NCBI RefSeq assembly: GCF_001865575.2
Contig: NZ_CP017561.2
Span: 3,232,001 to 3,296,000 of the forward strand
Direction: 5' to 3'
Length of the DNA: 64,000 nt
Source of the DNA: Paraburkholderia sprentiae WSM5005
GTDB taxonomy: Bacteria; Pseudomonadota; Gammaproteobacteria; Burkholderiales; Burkholderiaceae
The position numbers were made by a program, and so were the translations under genes. Positions 56,045-64,000 of the stretch are shown here, one piece after another (within the stretch, counting starts at the first letter, position 1; each line of letters starts with the position of its first letter). The notes beneath the pieces were generated by a model. It was not told where the DNA came from, made no database searches, and saw only the letters and a program-made list of their open reading frames with translations.

Positions 56045-57514
56045 TTAACGCGGTAGCTCCGAATGACCCATCAGGAACGCATCGACCGAACGCGCGCACT
56101 GACGGCCTTCGCGGATCGCCCACACCACCAGCGACTGGCCGCGGCGCATGTCGCCCGCCGTGAACACCTTGTCCACCGACGTGTAGTACGCCTTGTCGCC
56201 CTCGGTTGCGGCGCGCACGTTGCCGCGCGCATCCTTGTCGACGCCGAATGCTTCGAGCACCGGCGAAACCGGCTGCGTGAAGCCCATCGCGAGCAGCACG
56301 AGGTCGGCCTTCATTTCGAATTCGGAGTTCGGCACTTCGACCATCTTGCCGTCCTTCCATTCGACCCGCGCGGCGATCAGCTTTTCGACCTTGCCGTTCT
56401 TGCCTTCGAGGCGCTTGGTGGCGACCGCCCAATCGCGCTCGCAGCCTTCCTCATGCGACGACGACGTGCGCAGCTTGATTGGCCAGTACGGCCACACGAG
56501 CGGCTTGTTCTCTTCTTCGGGCGGCTGCGGCAGCAGTTCGAACTGCGTGACGCTCTTCGCGCCGTGACGGTTCGACGTGCCCACGCAGTCCGAACCGGTA
56601 TCGCCGCCGCCGATCACGACGACGTGCTTGCCCTTCGCGACCAGCTGGTTCGGCACTTTGTCGCCGGCGTTGACCTTGTTCTGCTGCGGCAGGAACTCCA
56701 TCGCGTAGTACACGCCTTCGAGCTCGCGGCCCGGCACCGGCAGATCGCGCGGCGTTTCCGAACCACCGGCGATCACAACCGCGTCGAACTGTTCTTTCAG
56801 TTCCGCCGGCGTGATGGTTTCCTTCGCCGTGTTGCCGATGTGCGCCGGCAACGAGTCCGGCATGCCGATGAACACGTTAGTGCGGAACGTCACGCCTTCG
56901 GCTTCCATCTGGCGCATGCGGCGATCGATCTGCCATTTCTCCAGCTTGAAATCAGGGATGCCGTATCGCAGCAGGCCGCCGATGCGGTCGTTCTTCTCGA
57001 ACACGGTCACGTCATGACCGGCGCGCGCGAGCTGCTGCGCGGCCGCCAGACCCGCGGGGCCCGAACCGACCACGGCGGCCTTCTTGCCGGTCTTGTGCTT
57101 CGGCGTTTGCGGCGCGACCCAGCCTTCGGTCCAAGCCTTGTCGATGATTGCGTGCTCGATCGACTTGATGCCGACCGGGTCGTCGTTGATGCCGAGCGTG
57201 CATGCCGCTTCGCACGGCGCCGGGCAGATGCGACCGGTGAACTCGGGGAAGTTGTTGGTCGAATGCAGCACTTCGATCGCGTTCTTCCAGTCCTGACGGA
57301 ATACCAGGTCGTTGAAGTCCGGAATGATGTTGTTGACCGGGCAGCCGTTGTTGCAGAACGGAATGCCGCAGTCCATGCAACGCGCGCCTTGAATCTTCGC
57401 TTCGTCATCGGTCAGTGCCGCGACGAATTCCTTGTAGTGCTTCACACGCGTGAGCGGAGCCTCGTACGTCTCGTGGCGACGTTCGAACTCGAGAAAACCG
57501 GTTGCCTTGCCCAT
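56045..57514 (-). CDS. gltD: Glutamate synthase small subunit
   Basis: GltD passes electrons from NADPH to GltB for glutamate synthesis. The 489-residue protein has the N-terminal cluster Cys motifs [17 protein letters not shown] and [12 protein letters not shown], then two Rossmann folds: [18 protein letters not shown] for FAD and [15 protein letters not shown] for NADPH, plus the C-terminal [18 protein letters not shown]. It follows gltB by 104 bp. Confidence 0.97.
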   Translation of the reverse strand: MGKATGFLEFERRHETYEAPLTRVKHYKEFVAALTDDEAKIQGARCMDCGIPFCNNGCPVNNIIPDFNDLVFRQDWKNAIEVLHSTNNFPEFTGRICPAPCEAACTLGINDDPVGIKSIEHAIIDKAWTEGWVAPQTPKHKTGKKAAVVGSGPAGLAAAQQLARAGHDVTVFEKNDRIGGLLRYGIPDFKLEKWQIDRRMRQMEAEGVTFRTNVFIGMPDSLPAHIGNTAKETITPAELKEQFDAVVIAGGSETPRDLPVPGRELEGVYYAMEFLPQQNKVNAGDKVPNQLVAKGKHVVVIGGGDTGSDCVGTSNRHGAKSVTQFELLPQPPEEENKPLVWPYWPIKLRTSSSHEEGCERDWAVATKRLEGKNGKVEKLIAARVEWKDGKMVEVPNSEFEMKADLVLLAMGFTQPVSPVLEAFGVDKDARGNVRAATEGDKAYYTSVDKVFTAGDMRRGQSLVVWAIREGRQCARSVDAFLMGHSELPR

Positions 57515-57618
57515 GTGGTTCTCTTCTCTATCTGTATCTAGGGGTAATCTGGACCCGCCGCGCGTCGATCGATCGGAGCGCGGCGGGTGGGTCTAAAGGT
57601 GATTTGCGTGAACGCAGC

Positions 57619-60600
57619 TCAGGCAGCGAGCACTTCGTTGTTCGCCTTCTTCGCGGCGAGTTCGCCGAGCGCGCGCTTGTATTCGGTCGGGAACACCTTC
57701 ACGAACTGACGACGTGCCGCGTCCCAGTTTTCGAGCAGCGCCTTCGCGCGCGGGGAGCCCGTGAACTGGAAGTGACGCTCGATGAGCCCCTTGAGCAGCG
57801 CTTCGTCGGTCGTGCCGCGATGCCACACGCCCTGATCGACCGTGCGCTCCTGCTCGGCCTGTTGCAGCACCGGTTCGAGCGCGACCATCGACTTGTTGCA
57901 CTTGCTCGCGAACATGCCGTCCGGATCGAACACGTACGCGATGCCGCCCGACATACCGGCGGCGAAGTTACGGCCCGTCTCGCCGAGCACGACGACCGTG
58001 CCACCCGTCATGTATTCGCAACCGTGATCGCCGGTGCCTTCTACAACCGCCGTCGCGCCCGAGTTACGCACGCAGAAACGCTCCCCCGCGACGCCGCGGA
58101 AAAACGCTTCACCATCGATCGCGCCGTACATCACCGTGTTGCCGCAAATGATGTTCTCTTCCGACTTGCCGCGGAAATCGTTGGTCGGACGGATAATGAT
58201 GCGGCCGCCCGACAGGCCCTTGCCCACGTAGTCGTTGCCGTCGCCGACCAGATCCAGCGTAACGCCCTTCGCGAGGAACGCGCCGAAGCTCTGACCCGCG
58301 GTGCCCTTCAGCTGGATGTGGATCGCGTCGTCCGCGAGACCTTCGTGACCGTACTTCTTCGCGATCGTGCCCGACAGCATCGCGCCGACCGTGCGGTTCA
58401 CGTTGCGCACCGGCTGGATGAACGACACATGCTCGCCCTTCTCTATCGCGGCCTTCGCCTTCTCGATCAACGTGTGGTCGAGCGCGCGGTCGAGGCCGTG
58501 ATCCTGCACGTCGACGTGCTTGCGCGCGACTTCCGCCGGCACTTGCGGCTGGTAGAACACGCGCGAGAAGTCGAGGCCCTTCGCCTTCCAGTGCTCGATG
58601 CCCTTCTTCGTGTCGAGCAGTTCCGCGCGGCCGATCAGGTCGTCGAACTTGCGGATACCGAGTTGCGCCATGATTTCGCGCGCCTCTTCGGCGACGAAGA
58701 AGAAGAAGTTCACGACGTGCTCAGGCTGCCCCTGGAACTTCGCGCGCAGCACCGGATCTTGCGTCGCGACGCCGACCGGGCACGTGTTCAGATGGCACTT
58801 GCGCATCATGATGCAGCCTTCGACGACGAGCGGCGCCGTCGCGAAGCCGAACTCGTCCGCACCGAGCAGCGCGCCGATCACGACGTCGCGGCCGGTCTTC
58901 ATCTGACCGTCGGCCTGCACGCGAATCCGGCCGCGCAGCTGGTTCAGCACCAGCGTCTGCTGCGTTTCGGCGAGACCCAGTTCCCACGGCGTGCCCGCAT
59001 GCTTGATCGACGACAGCGGCGACGCACCGGTGCCGCCGTCATGACCCGCGATCACGACGTGATCGGCCTTCGCCTTCGCGACACCGGCGGCAACCGTACC
59101 GACGCCCGACTCCGACACGAGCTTCACCGAGATGCTCGACGACGCGTTCACGTTCTTCAGATCATGAATGAGCTGCGCCAGGTCTTCGATCGAGTAGATG
59201 TCGTGGTGCGGCGGCGGCGAAATCAGGCCGACGCCCGGCACCGAGTAACGCAGCTTGCCGATGTAGTCCGACACCTTGTGGCCCGGCAGCTGACCGCCTT
59301 CGCCCGGCTTCGCGCCCTGCGCCATCTTGATCTGGATCTGGTCGGCCGACGCGAGGTACTCCGCGGTCACGCCGAAGCGGCCCGACGCGACCTGCTTGAT
59401 GCGCGAGCGCAGCGAGTCGCCTTCCTTGAGCGGAATGTCGACGACCACTTCGTCGCCGATCACGGACTTCATCGTGTCGCCATTCTTGATCGGAATGCCG
59501 CGCAGTTCGTTGCGATAACGGTTCGCGTCTTCACCGCCTTCACCGGTGTTCGACTTGCCGCCGATGCGGTTCATCGCGACGGCGAGCGTGGCGTGCGCTT
59601 CCGTGCTGATCGACCCCATCGACATCGCGCCGGTCGCGAAGCGCTTGACGATTTCCTTCGCCGGCTCGACTTCGTCGAGCGGGATCGCCTTGGTCGGATC
59701 GAGCTTGAACTCGAACAGGCCGCGGAAGGTCATGTGACGCCTGGTCTGATCGTTGATCAGATGCGCGTATTCCTTGTACGTCTGGTAGGAGTTGCTGCGC
59801 GCCGAGTGCTGCAGCTTGGCGATCGCATCCGGCGTCCACATATGTTCTTCGCCACGCACGCGGTAGGCGTACTCGCCGCCCGCGTCGAGCATATTGGCGA
59901 GGACCGGGTTGTCGCCGAACGCGTCGCGATGCAGACGGATCGCTTCTTCCGCGACGTCGAACAGACCGATGCCGCCGACCTTCGACGACGTGCCGTGGAA
60001 GTACTTCGACACCAGATCGGACGCGAGACCGACCGCCTCGAAAATCTGCGCGCCGGTGTAAGACATGTAGGTCGAAATGCCCATCTTCGACATGACCTTC
60101 TGCAGACCCTTGCCGACTGCCTTCGTGAAGTTGTAGACGGCCTTTTCCGGCGACAGGTCGCCCTTCAGGCCTGCCGCGAGTTGGCTCAGCGTTTCCATCG
60201 CGAGATATGGGTGCACGGCTTCCGCGCCATAGCCCGCGAGCAGCGCGAAGTGGTGCGTTTCACGCGCCGAACCGGTTTCGACGACGAGACCGGTGCTCGT
60301 GCGCAGACCCTGCTGCACGAGGTGCGTGTGGATCGCGGCGGTAGCGAGTAGCGCTGGAATCGCGACGTTATCGCGATCGGTCTTGCGGTCCGACACGATC
60401 AGCATGTTGTAGCCGGACTTGACCGCGTCGACGGCTTCCGCGCACAGCGACGCGAGGCGTGCCTCGATGCCCTCCTTGCCCCACGCGACCGGATAGCAGA
60501 TGTTCAGCTCGTACGAACTGAACTTGCCGCCGGTGTACTGATCGATCGCGCGGATCTTCGCGATGTCCTTGAAGTCGAGTACCGGCTGCGACACTTCGAG

Positions 60601-62322
60601 ACGCATCGGCGGGTTGATGTTGTTCGTGTCGAGCAGATTCGGCTTCGGGCCGACGAACGACACGAGCGACATCACCATGTTTTCGCGGATCGGGTCGATC
60701 GGCGGGTTCGTGACCTGCGCGAACAACTGCTTGAAATAGTGATAGAGCGTCTTGTTCTTGTTGGACATGACCGCGAGCGGCGAGTCGTTGCCCATCGAAC
60801 CGACGGCTTCCTCGCCCGCTTGCGCCATTGGTGCCATCAGGAACTTCAGGTCTTCCTGGGTGTAGCCGAACGCCTGCTGGCGATCCAGCAGGGCAGCCGC
60901 TTCGCGGCGTTCGGTCACGACGTCTTCGGCCTTCGCCTCGATCTCGTCGAGCTTGATGCGCACGGCGTCGATCCAGCTCTTGTACGGCTTGGCGTTCGCG
61001 AGGTTGTCCTTCAGTTCCTTGTCATCGATGATGCGGCCGTGCTCCATGTCGATCAGGAACATCTTGCCCGGCTGCAAACGCCACTTCTTGACGATCTTCG
61101 ACTCGGCGATCGCCAGTGTGCCGGCCTCCGACGCCATAATGACGAGGTCGTCGTCGGTGACGATGTAGCGCGCCGGACGCAGGCCGTTACGGTCGAGCGT
61201 TGCGCCGATCTGACGGCCGTCGGTGAACGCGATCGCGGCGGGTCCGTCCCACGGCTCCATCATGGCGGCGTGGTACTCGTAGAACGCGCGGCGGTTCTCG
61301 TCCATCAGCGTGTGCTGTTCCCAGGCTTCCGGGATCATCATCATCATTGCGTGGACGAGCGGGTAGCCGGCCATCACGAGCAGTTCGAGACAGTTGTCGA
61401 ACGAGGCCGTATCCGACTGGCCCGGATAGATCAGCGGCCACAGCTTCGGCAGATCGTCGCCGAGCACGTGCGAGGCGATCGCGCCGGTGCGCGCGTTCAG
61501 CCAGTTGACGTTGCCCTTCACGGTGTTGATTTCGCCGTTGTGGGCAATCATGCGGTACGGGTGAGCCAGTTCCCAGGCCGGGAACGTGTTGGTCGAGAAG
61601 CGCTGGTGCACGAGCGCGAGCGCCGAGATGGTGCGCTCGTCCTGCAGATCGCGGTAGTACACGCCGACCTGGCCCGCGAGCAGCAGACCTTTGTAGACGA
61701 CGGTGCGCGCCGACATCGACGGCACGAAGTATTCCTTGCCGTGCTTGAGCTTGAGCGCCTGGATGCGGTGGCTCGCGGTCTTGCGGATCACGTACAGCTT
61801 TCGCTCGAGCGCGTCGGTCACCATGATGTCCTTGCCGCGGCCGATGAAGATCTGGCGGATCAGCGGCTCGCTTGCCTTCACGGTCGGCGAGATCGGCATG
61901 GCGTGGTCGACCGGCACGTCGCGCCAGCCGAGCACGACCTGGCCTTCGGCCTTCACCGTGCGCTCCAGCTCCTGTTCGCAGGCGATGCGCGACGCGTGCT
62001 CCTTCGGCAGGAAAATCATGCCGACGCCGTATTCGCCAGCCGGCGGCAGCGTCACGCCCTGCCTTGCCATCTCTTCGCGATAGAAGCCGTCCGGAATCTG
62101 GATCAGGATGCCCGCGCCGTCGCCCATCAGCGGATCGGCGCCGACGGCGCCCCGGTGGTCGAGGTTCTCGAGGATCTTCAGGCCCTGCTGGATGATTTCG
62201 TGACTTTTATGTCCCTTGATATGGGCGACGAAGCCGACGCCGCAGGCGTCATGCTCGTTCTGCGGGTCGTACAGACCTTGGGCGGCGGGAACCGGGTGAA
62301 TCGGTTGCTGGTGGTCGTTCAT
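57619..62322 (-). CDS. gltB: Glutamate synthase large subunit
   Basis: GltB is the glutamine-hydrolysing large subunit that makes two glutamates from glutamine and 2-oxoglutarate. The 1567-residue precursor has a 26-residue propeptide ending before the catalytic Cys27 ([12 protein letters not shown]). The FMN/Fe-S domain includes [18 protein letters not shown] and the [3Fe-4S] ligands in [18 protein letters not shown]. The C-terminal GXGXG domain ends with [24 protein letters not shown] 62322 is chosen over the longer frame since the propeptide starts there. Confidence 0.97.
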   Translation of the reverse strand: MNDHQQPIHPVPAAQGLYDPQNEHDACGVGFVAHIKGHKSHEIIQQGLKILENLDHRGAVGADPLMGDGAGILIQIPDGFYREEMARQGVTLPPAGEYGVGMIFLPKEHASRIACEQELERTVKAEGQVVLGWRDVPVDHAMPISPTVKASEPLIRQIFIGRGKDIMVTDALERKLYVIRKTASHRIQALKLKHGKEYFVPSMSARTVVYKGLLLAGQVGVYYRDLQDERTISALALVHQRFSTNTFPAWELAHPYRMIAHNGEINTVKGNVNWLNARTGAIASHVLGDDLPKLWPLIYPGQSDTASFDNCLELLVMAGYPLVHAMMMMIPEAWEQHTLMDENRRAFYEYHAAMMEPWDGPAAIAFTDGRQIGATLDRNGLRPARYIVTDDDLVIMASEAGTLAIAESKIVKKWRLQPGKMFLIDMEHGRIIDDKELKDNLANAKPYKSWIDAVRIKLDEIEAKAEDVVTERREAAALLDRQQAFGYTQEDLKFLMAPMAQAGEEAVGSMGNDSPLAVMSNKNKTLYHYFKQLFAQVTNPPIDPIRENMVMSLVSFVGPKPNLLDTNNINPPMRLEVSQPVLDFKDIAKIRAIDQYTGGKFSSYELNICYPVAWGKEGIEARLASLCAEAVDAVKSGYNMLIVSDRKTDRDNVAIPALLATAAIHTHLVQQGLRTSTGLVVETGSARETHHFALLAGYGAEAVHPYLAMETLSQLAAGLKGDLSPEKAVYNFTKAVGKGLQKVMSKMGISTYMSYTGAQIFEAVGLASDLVSKYFHGTSSKVGGIGLFDVAEEAIRLHRDAFGDNPVLANMLDAGGEYAYRVRGEEHMWTPDAIAKLQHSARSNSYQTYKEYAHLINDQTRRHMTFRGLFEFKLDPTKAIPLDEVEPAKEIVKRFATGAMSMGSISTEAHATLAVAMNRIGGKSNTGEGGEDANRYRNELRGIPIKNGDTMKSVIGDEVVVDIPLKEGDSLRSRIKQVASGRFGVTAEYLASADQIQIKMAQGAKPGEGGQLPGHKVSDYIGKLRYSVPGVGLISPPPHHDIYSIEDLAQLIHDLKNVNASSSISVKLVSESGVGTVAAGVAKAKADHVVIAGHDGGTGASPLSSIKHAGTPWELGLAETQQTLVLNQLRGRIRVQADGQMKTGRDVVIGALLGADEFGFATAPLVVEGCIMMRKCHLNTCPVGVATQDPVLRAKFQGQPEHVVNFFFFVAEEAREIMAQLGIRKFDDLIGRAELLDTKKGIEHWKAKGLDFSRVFYQPQVPAEVARKHVDVQDHGLDRALDHTLIEKAKAAIEKGEHVSFIQPVRNVNRTVGAMLSGTIAKKYGHEGLADDAIHIQLKGTAGQSFGAFLAKGVTLDLVGDGNDYVGKGLSGGRIIIRPTNDFRGKSEENIICGNTVMYGAIDGEAFFRGVAGERFCVRNSGATAVVEGTGDHGCEYMTGGTVVVLGETGRNFAAGMSGGIAYVFDPDGMFASKCNKSMVALEPVLQQAEQERTVDQGVWHRGTTDEALLKGLIERHFQFTGSPRAKALLENWDAARRQFVKVFPTEYKRALGELAAKKANNEVLAA

Positions 62323-62451
62323 TGGGACACCGTCTGTGAGGGGGCCGGACAGGCCGTTAAACCATTGTTTTTTTGCCGCAGTGCGCTTCGCAACCACGAC
62401 GGCGCCGTTCTGACAGCAGTACTGCGCCGGACGAAAAGCATCGGAAATCGG

Positions 62452-62481
62452 AATATACGCGACGAATCAATGAAATAGCAA
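62452..62481 (-). promoter_or_regulatory. Possible gltB promoter
   Basis: On the minus strand TTGCTA (62481-62476) and TATATT (62457-62452) are 18 bp apart, 130 bp before gltB in an AT-rich stretch. Confidence 0.4.
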
Positions 62482-62560
62482 ATAAAACGTAGTGATCTGG
62501 ACCCGATTATCAAATTGGTGCATTGCGGGTAATTTTTATTGGTGCCATATCAATTTATGG

Positions 62561-62588
62561 ACAAAAGAAAACGGCATACGAAATGCCG
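62561..62588 (-). terminator. Rho-independent terminator of the transposase-like gene
   Basis: On the minus strand CGGCAT-TTCGT-ATGCCG (62588-62572) is followed by TTTTCTTTTG. It lies 87 bp after the transposase-like stop and separates it from gltB. Confidence 0.75.
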
Positions 62589-62674
62589 CCTTCATGCAAC
62601 CCTCGATGTAAAGCTTGCTTTTCCGAATCAACGCAACTCGGCCGACAATGCCAGCGTGCCGCCTCGCCGTCGGC

Positions 62675-63382
62675 TCACTGGGTATGCGGCGTCTCGCGAA
62701 CCTTGCGAGGCCGGCCACGCGGCAGCGGCGACACACGCCGGTTCGCGGCGCGTGCCGCCCATTCGCGGTAGGTATCGCTGCCCAGCACCCAGCCTTTCAA
62801 CGTGGCCTGCTGGAGCTGGCTTGCCTCGCGCTCGTCGAGCGGCTGCTCGCACAGTTCGCGATAAGCGCGCTGTCGCTCGAACGGCGTGTTGCCGAGCGAC
62901 CAATAGAGAGGGTGATCCGTGATCAGGCTGTCGAGCGTAAGGCCGATGTGATGACGATAGCTCGACCAGCGGTAATCTTCGGCCGCGTTGACCAGTTGCA
63001 AGCGCACCGGACACATTTCGACGACCCGGCTCGCCAGCAGGAAGTAGCGCTCACCTTCGATCACCGTGGCGCGGTAACGGCCTTCCCACAAGGTGCCGCG
63101 ACGCGCATAGCGCCGGTTGAAGTGCGCGACGTAGCGCCGCCCGACAGCCTGCATCGCCTTGGGCAGGCTCGACTCCTCGGTGGGCGTGACGAGCAGTTGG
63201 ACGGCGCCCGGCATCAAGGCGTAAGCGTGGATGGAGAGGTGATGGTCCCGGGAAGCCGCCTTCAGACAGTCGATGAAAAGCTCGTAGTCCTGGTCGTCGA
63301 CGAAGGCGGGCTGCTGGTCGAGCCCGCGGAGGATGACGTGCTGCGGCTGGTCGGGGACATAAAGACGTGCAAGCCGTGCCAT
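62675..63382 (-). CDS. Y1/REP-associated transposase-like protein lacking the HUH motif
   Basis: A 235-residue protein of the IS200/RAYT fold: VPDQPQHVILRGLDQQPAFVDDQDY at the start, then HAYALMPGAVQLLVTP at residues 52-67 where active transposases have MPNHVHLL, so both metal-binding His are gone (Ala60, Gln62). GRRYVAHFNRRYARRGTLWEGRY (81-103) is kept, with Tyr84 as a possible relic of the nucleophile. The C-terminus has an AT-hook-like RGRPRK. The full length, own terminator and lack of frameshift suggest a kept, domesticated gene. Confidence 0.85.
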   Translation of the reverse strand: MARLARLYVPDQPQHVILRGLDQQPAFVDDQDYELFIDCLKAASRDHHLSIHAYALMPGAVQLLVTPTEESSLPKAMQAVGRRYVAHFNRRYARRGTLWEGRYRATVIEGERYFLLASRVVEMCPVRLQLVNAAEDYRWSSYRHHIGLTLDSLITDHPLYWSLGNTPFERQRAYRELCEQPLDEREASQLQQATLKGWVLGSDTYREWAARAANRRVSPLPRGRPRKVRETPHTQ

Positions 63383-63569
63383 GCTGGAGTGTCCAATAGT
63401 CGCGTTGGTATATACCCGAAGGTCCGAAGAGCCGCATGGGCGCAGGGTTCGGCGCCATGCGGCCAAGCCAGAAACCACGCGGCGCTTAGGGAGAAAACTC
63501 TAACCGCCGCGTATGGTTTGTTTCAAACGTTGTGGTCATAATGAGCGGGCCTTTTTTGGAGGAGCACAT

Positions 63570-64000
63570 ATGAAATTAAAACAGGCCGTAACGGGGATGG
63601 CGGTGCTAGCCTGCATGAACACGGCAGCGCACGCGCAATCGGCCGGCACCTTTTACTTCACGACGGGCTGGTTCCATCTGGCGCCCCAATCGAGCAGCGA
63701 CCCGCTGAGAGTGACCAGCATTGGCGGTAGCCCGACCAACATCACCGAATCCAACACCGGGGCCTCGCTGAGTTCGGCCGATACCATCGGTTTCACCGCC
63801 GGCTATTTCGTCACGGACCACATCGCAACCGAATTCGTCATTGGCGTCCCCCCTACTTTCGACCTGTACGGCACGGGAAGCTTCGAGCAGTTCGGCAAGC
63901 TCGGGCAGGCCAAACAGTGGAGCCCGACTCTGCTTTTCAAGTACTACTTCAACGCGCCGACCGCTTCGTTCCGACCGTATCTCGGTGTCGGTGTAAGCCG
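63570..64000 (+). CDS. OmpW-family outer membrane protein (3' end outside window)
   Basis: The first 143 codons of an eight-strand OmpW-type barrel. A Sec signal (MKLKQAVTGMAVLACMNTAAHA) is followed by GTFYFTTGWFHLAPQSSSDPL, FTAGYFVTDHIATEFVIGVPP and SPTLLFKYYFNAPTASFRPYLGVGVS, the family pattern. A strong ribosome site, GGAGGAG, lies 6-12 bases before the ATG. The perfect inverted repeat GTTTGTTTCAAAC lies about 55 bp upstream and may be a control site. Confidence 0.93.
   Translation, partial: MKLKQAVTGMAVLACMNTAAHAQSAGTFYFTTGWFHLAPQSSSDPLRVTSIGGSPTNITESNTGASLSSADTIGFTAGYFVTDHIATEFVIGVPPTFDLYGTGSFEQFGKLGQAKQWSPTLLFKYYFNAPTASFRPYLGVGVS

Noticed and set aside
57502..60351. 949-codon open frame on the plus strand
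   Set aside because: It is antisense to gltB/gltD, whose motifs are complete; the frame is Arg/Asp/His-rich with no domain, typical of GC-rich antisense frames.
60739..62478. 579-codon open frame on the plus strand
   Set aside because: Antisense to the N-terminal part of gltB with no recognisable domain.
62675..63382. An active insertion sequence
   Set aside because: No flanking subterminal hairpins or second copy are seen, and the HUH motif required for activity is absent.

Overview
The window is GC-rich and densely coded, with gene content and order typical of a betaproteobacterium of the Burkholderiales, most like Burkholderia/Paraburkholderia. The strongest indicators are the his-murA-mla-tat gene block, the sspA/sspB-petCBA block, a separate gltB-gltD pair, a thiOSGE operon whose ThiE carries a long N-terminal extension, and a monothiol glutaredoxin directly after prmC. 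Names come from reading translated sequence; no database search was run.

Layout: 1-2.9 kb, prmC (5' end outside the window), grxD, ubiX and a DODA-type dioxygenase, ending at a strong terminator. 2.9-11.2 kb, an APC permease, a cold-shock gene with a clear sigma70 promoter and long leader, a short Hsp70-like protein, two MFS transporters, a nitroreductase and a TetR regulator with two matching operators. 11.2-16.6 kb, a DUF1415 protein, two methyltransferases, small conserved proteins and a flavoprotein. 17.0-21.2 kb, tRNA-Thr(TGT), sspB, sspA and cytochrome bc1 (petC, petB, petA). 21.4-23.4 kb, a Nif3-like protein divergent from a DegS/AlgW-like protease.

From 41.7 kb down to 23.5 kb the minus strand is almost continuous: mlaF-E-D-A-C-B (phospholipid transport), a YadGH-type ABC exporter, ibaG, murA, the whole histidine pathway hisG-D-C-B-H-A-F-I-E, a DUF4870 protein, hinT and tatA-B-C. 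Several joints are ATGA or GTGA overlaps. Upstream lies a thiamine operon (thiO-S-G-E) controlled by a TPP riboswitch with a promoter exactly at its 5' end.

46-55.6 kb is the accessory-looking part: a fused SbmA/BacA-type ABC transporter, two exported unknowns, an OmpR-type regulator, an orphan flgH, a periplasmic unknown, two small proteins, a second closely related OmpR-type regulator with its kinase, and a Tat-lipoprotein of the tyrosine phosphatase family whose catalytic Cys is replaced by Ser. 56-64 kb holds gltD and gltB (glutamate synthase), a Y1-transposase-like protein that has lost its HUH metal site, and the start of an OmpW-type porin.

The best candidates for undescribed biology are the HUH-less transposase-like protein beside gltB, the Ser-for-Cys phosphatase homologue, and the 48-54.4 kb envelope/two-component cluster. 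No CRISPR array, prophage, integrase or intact insertion sequence was seen.
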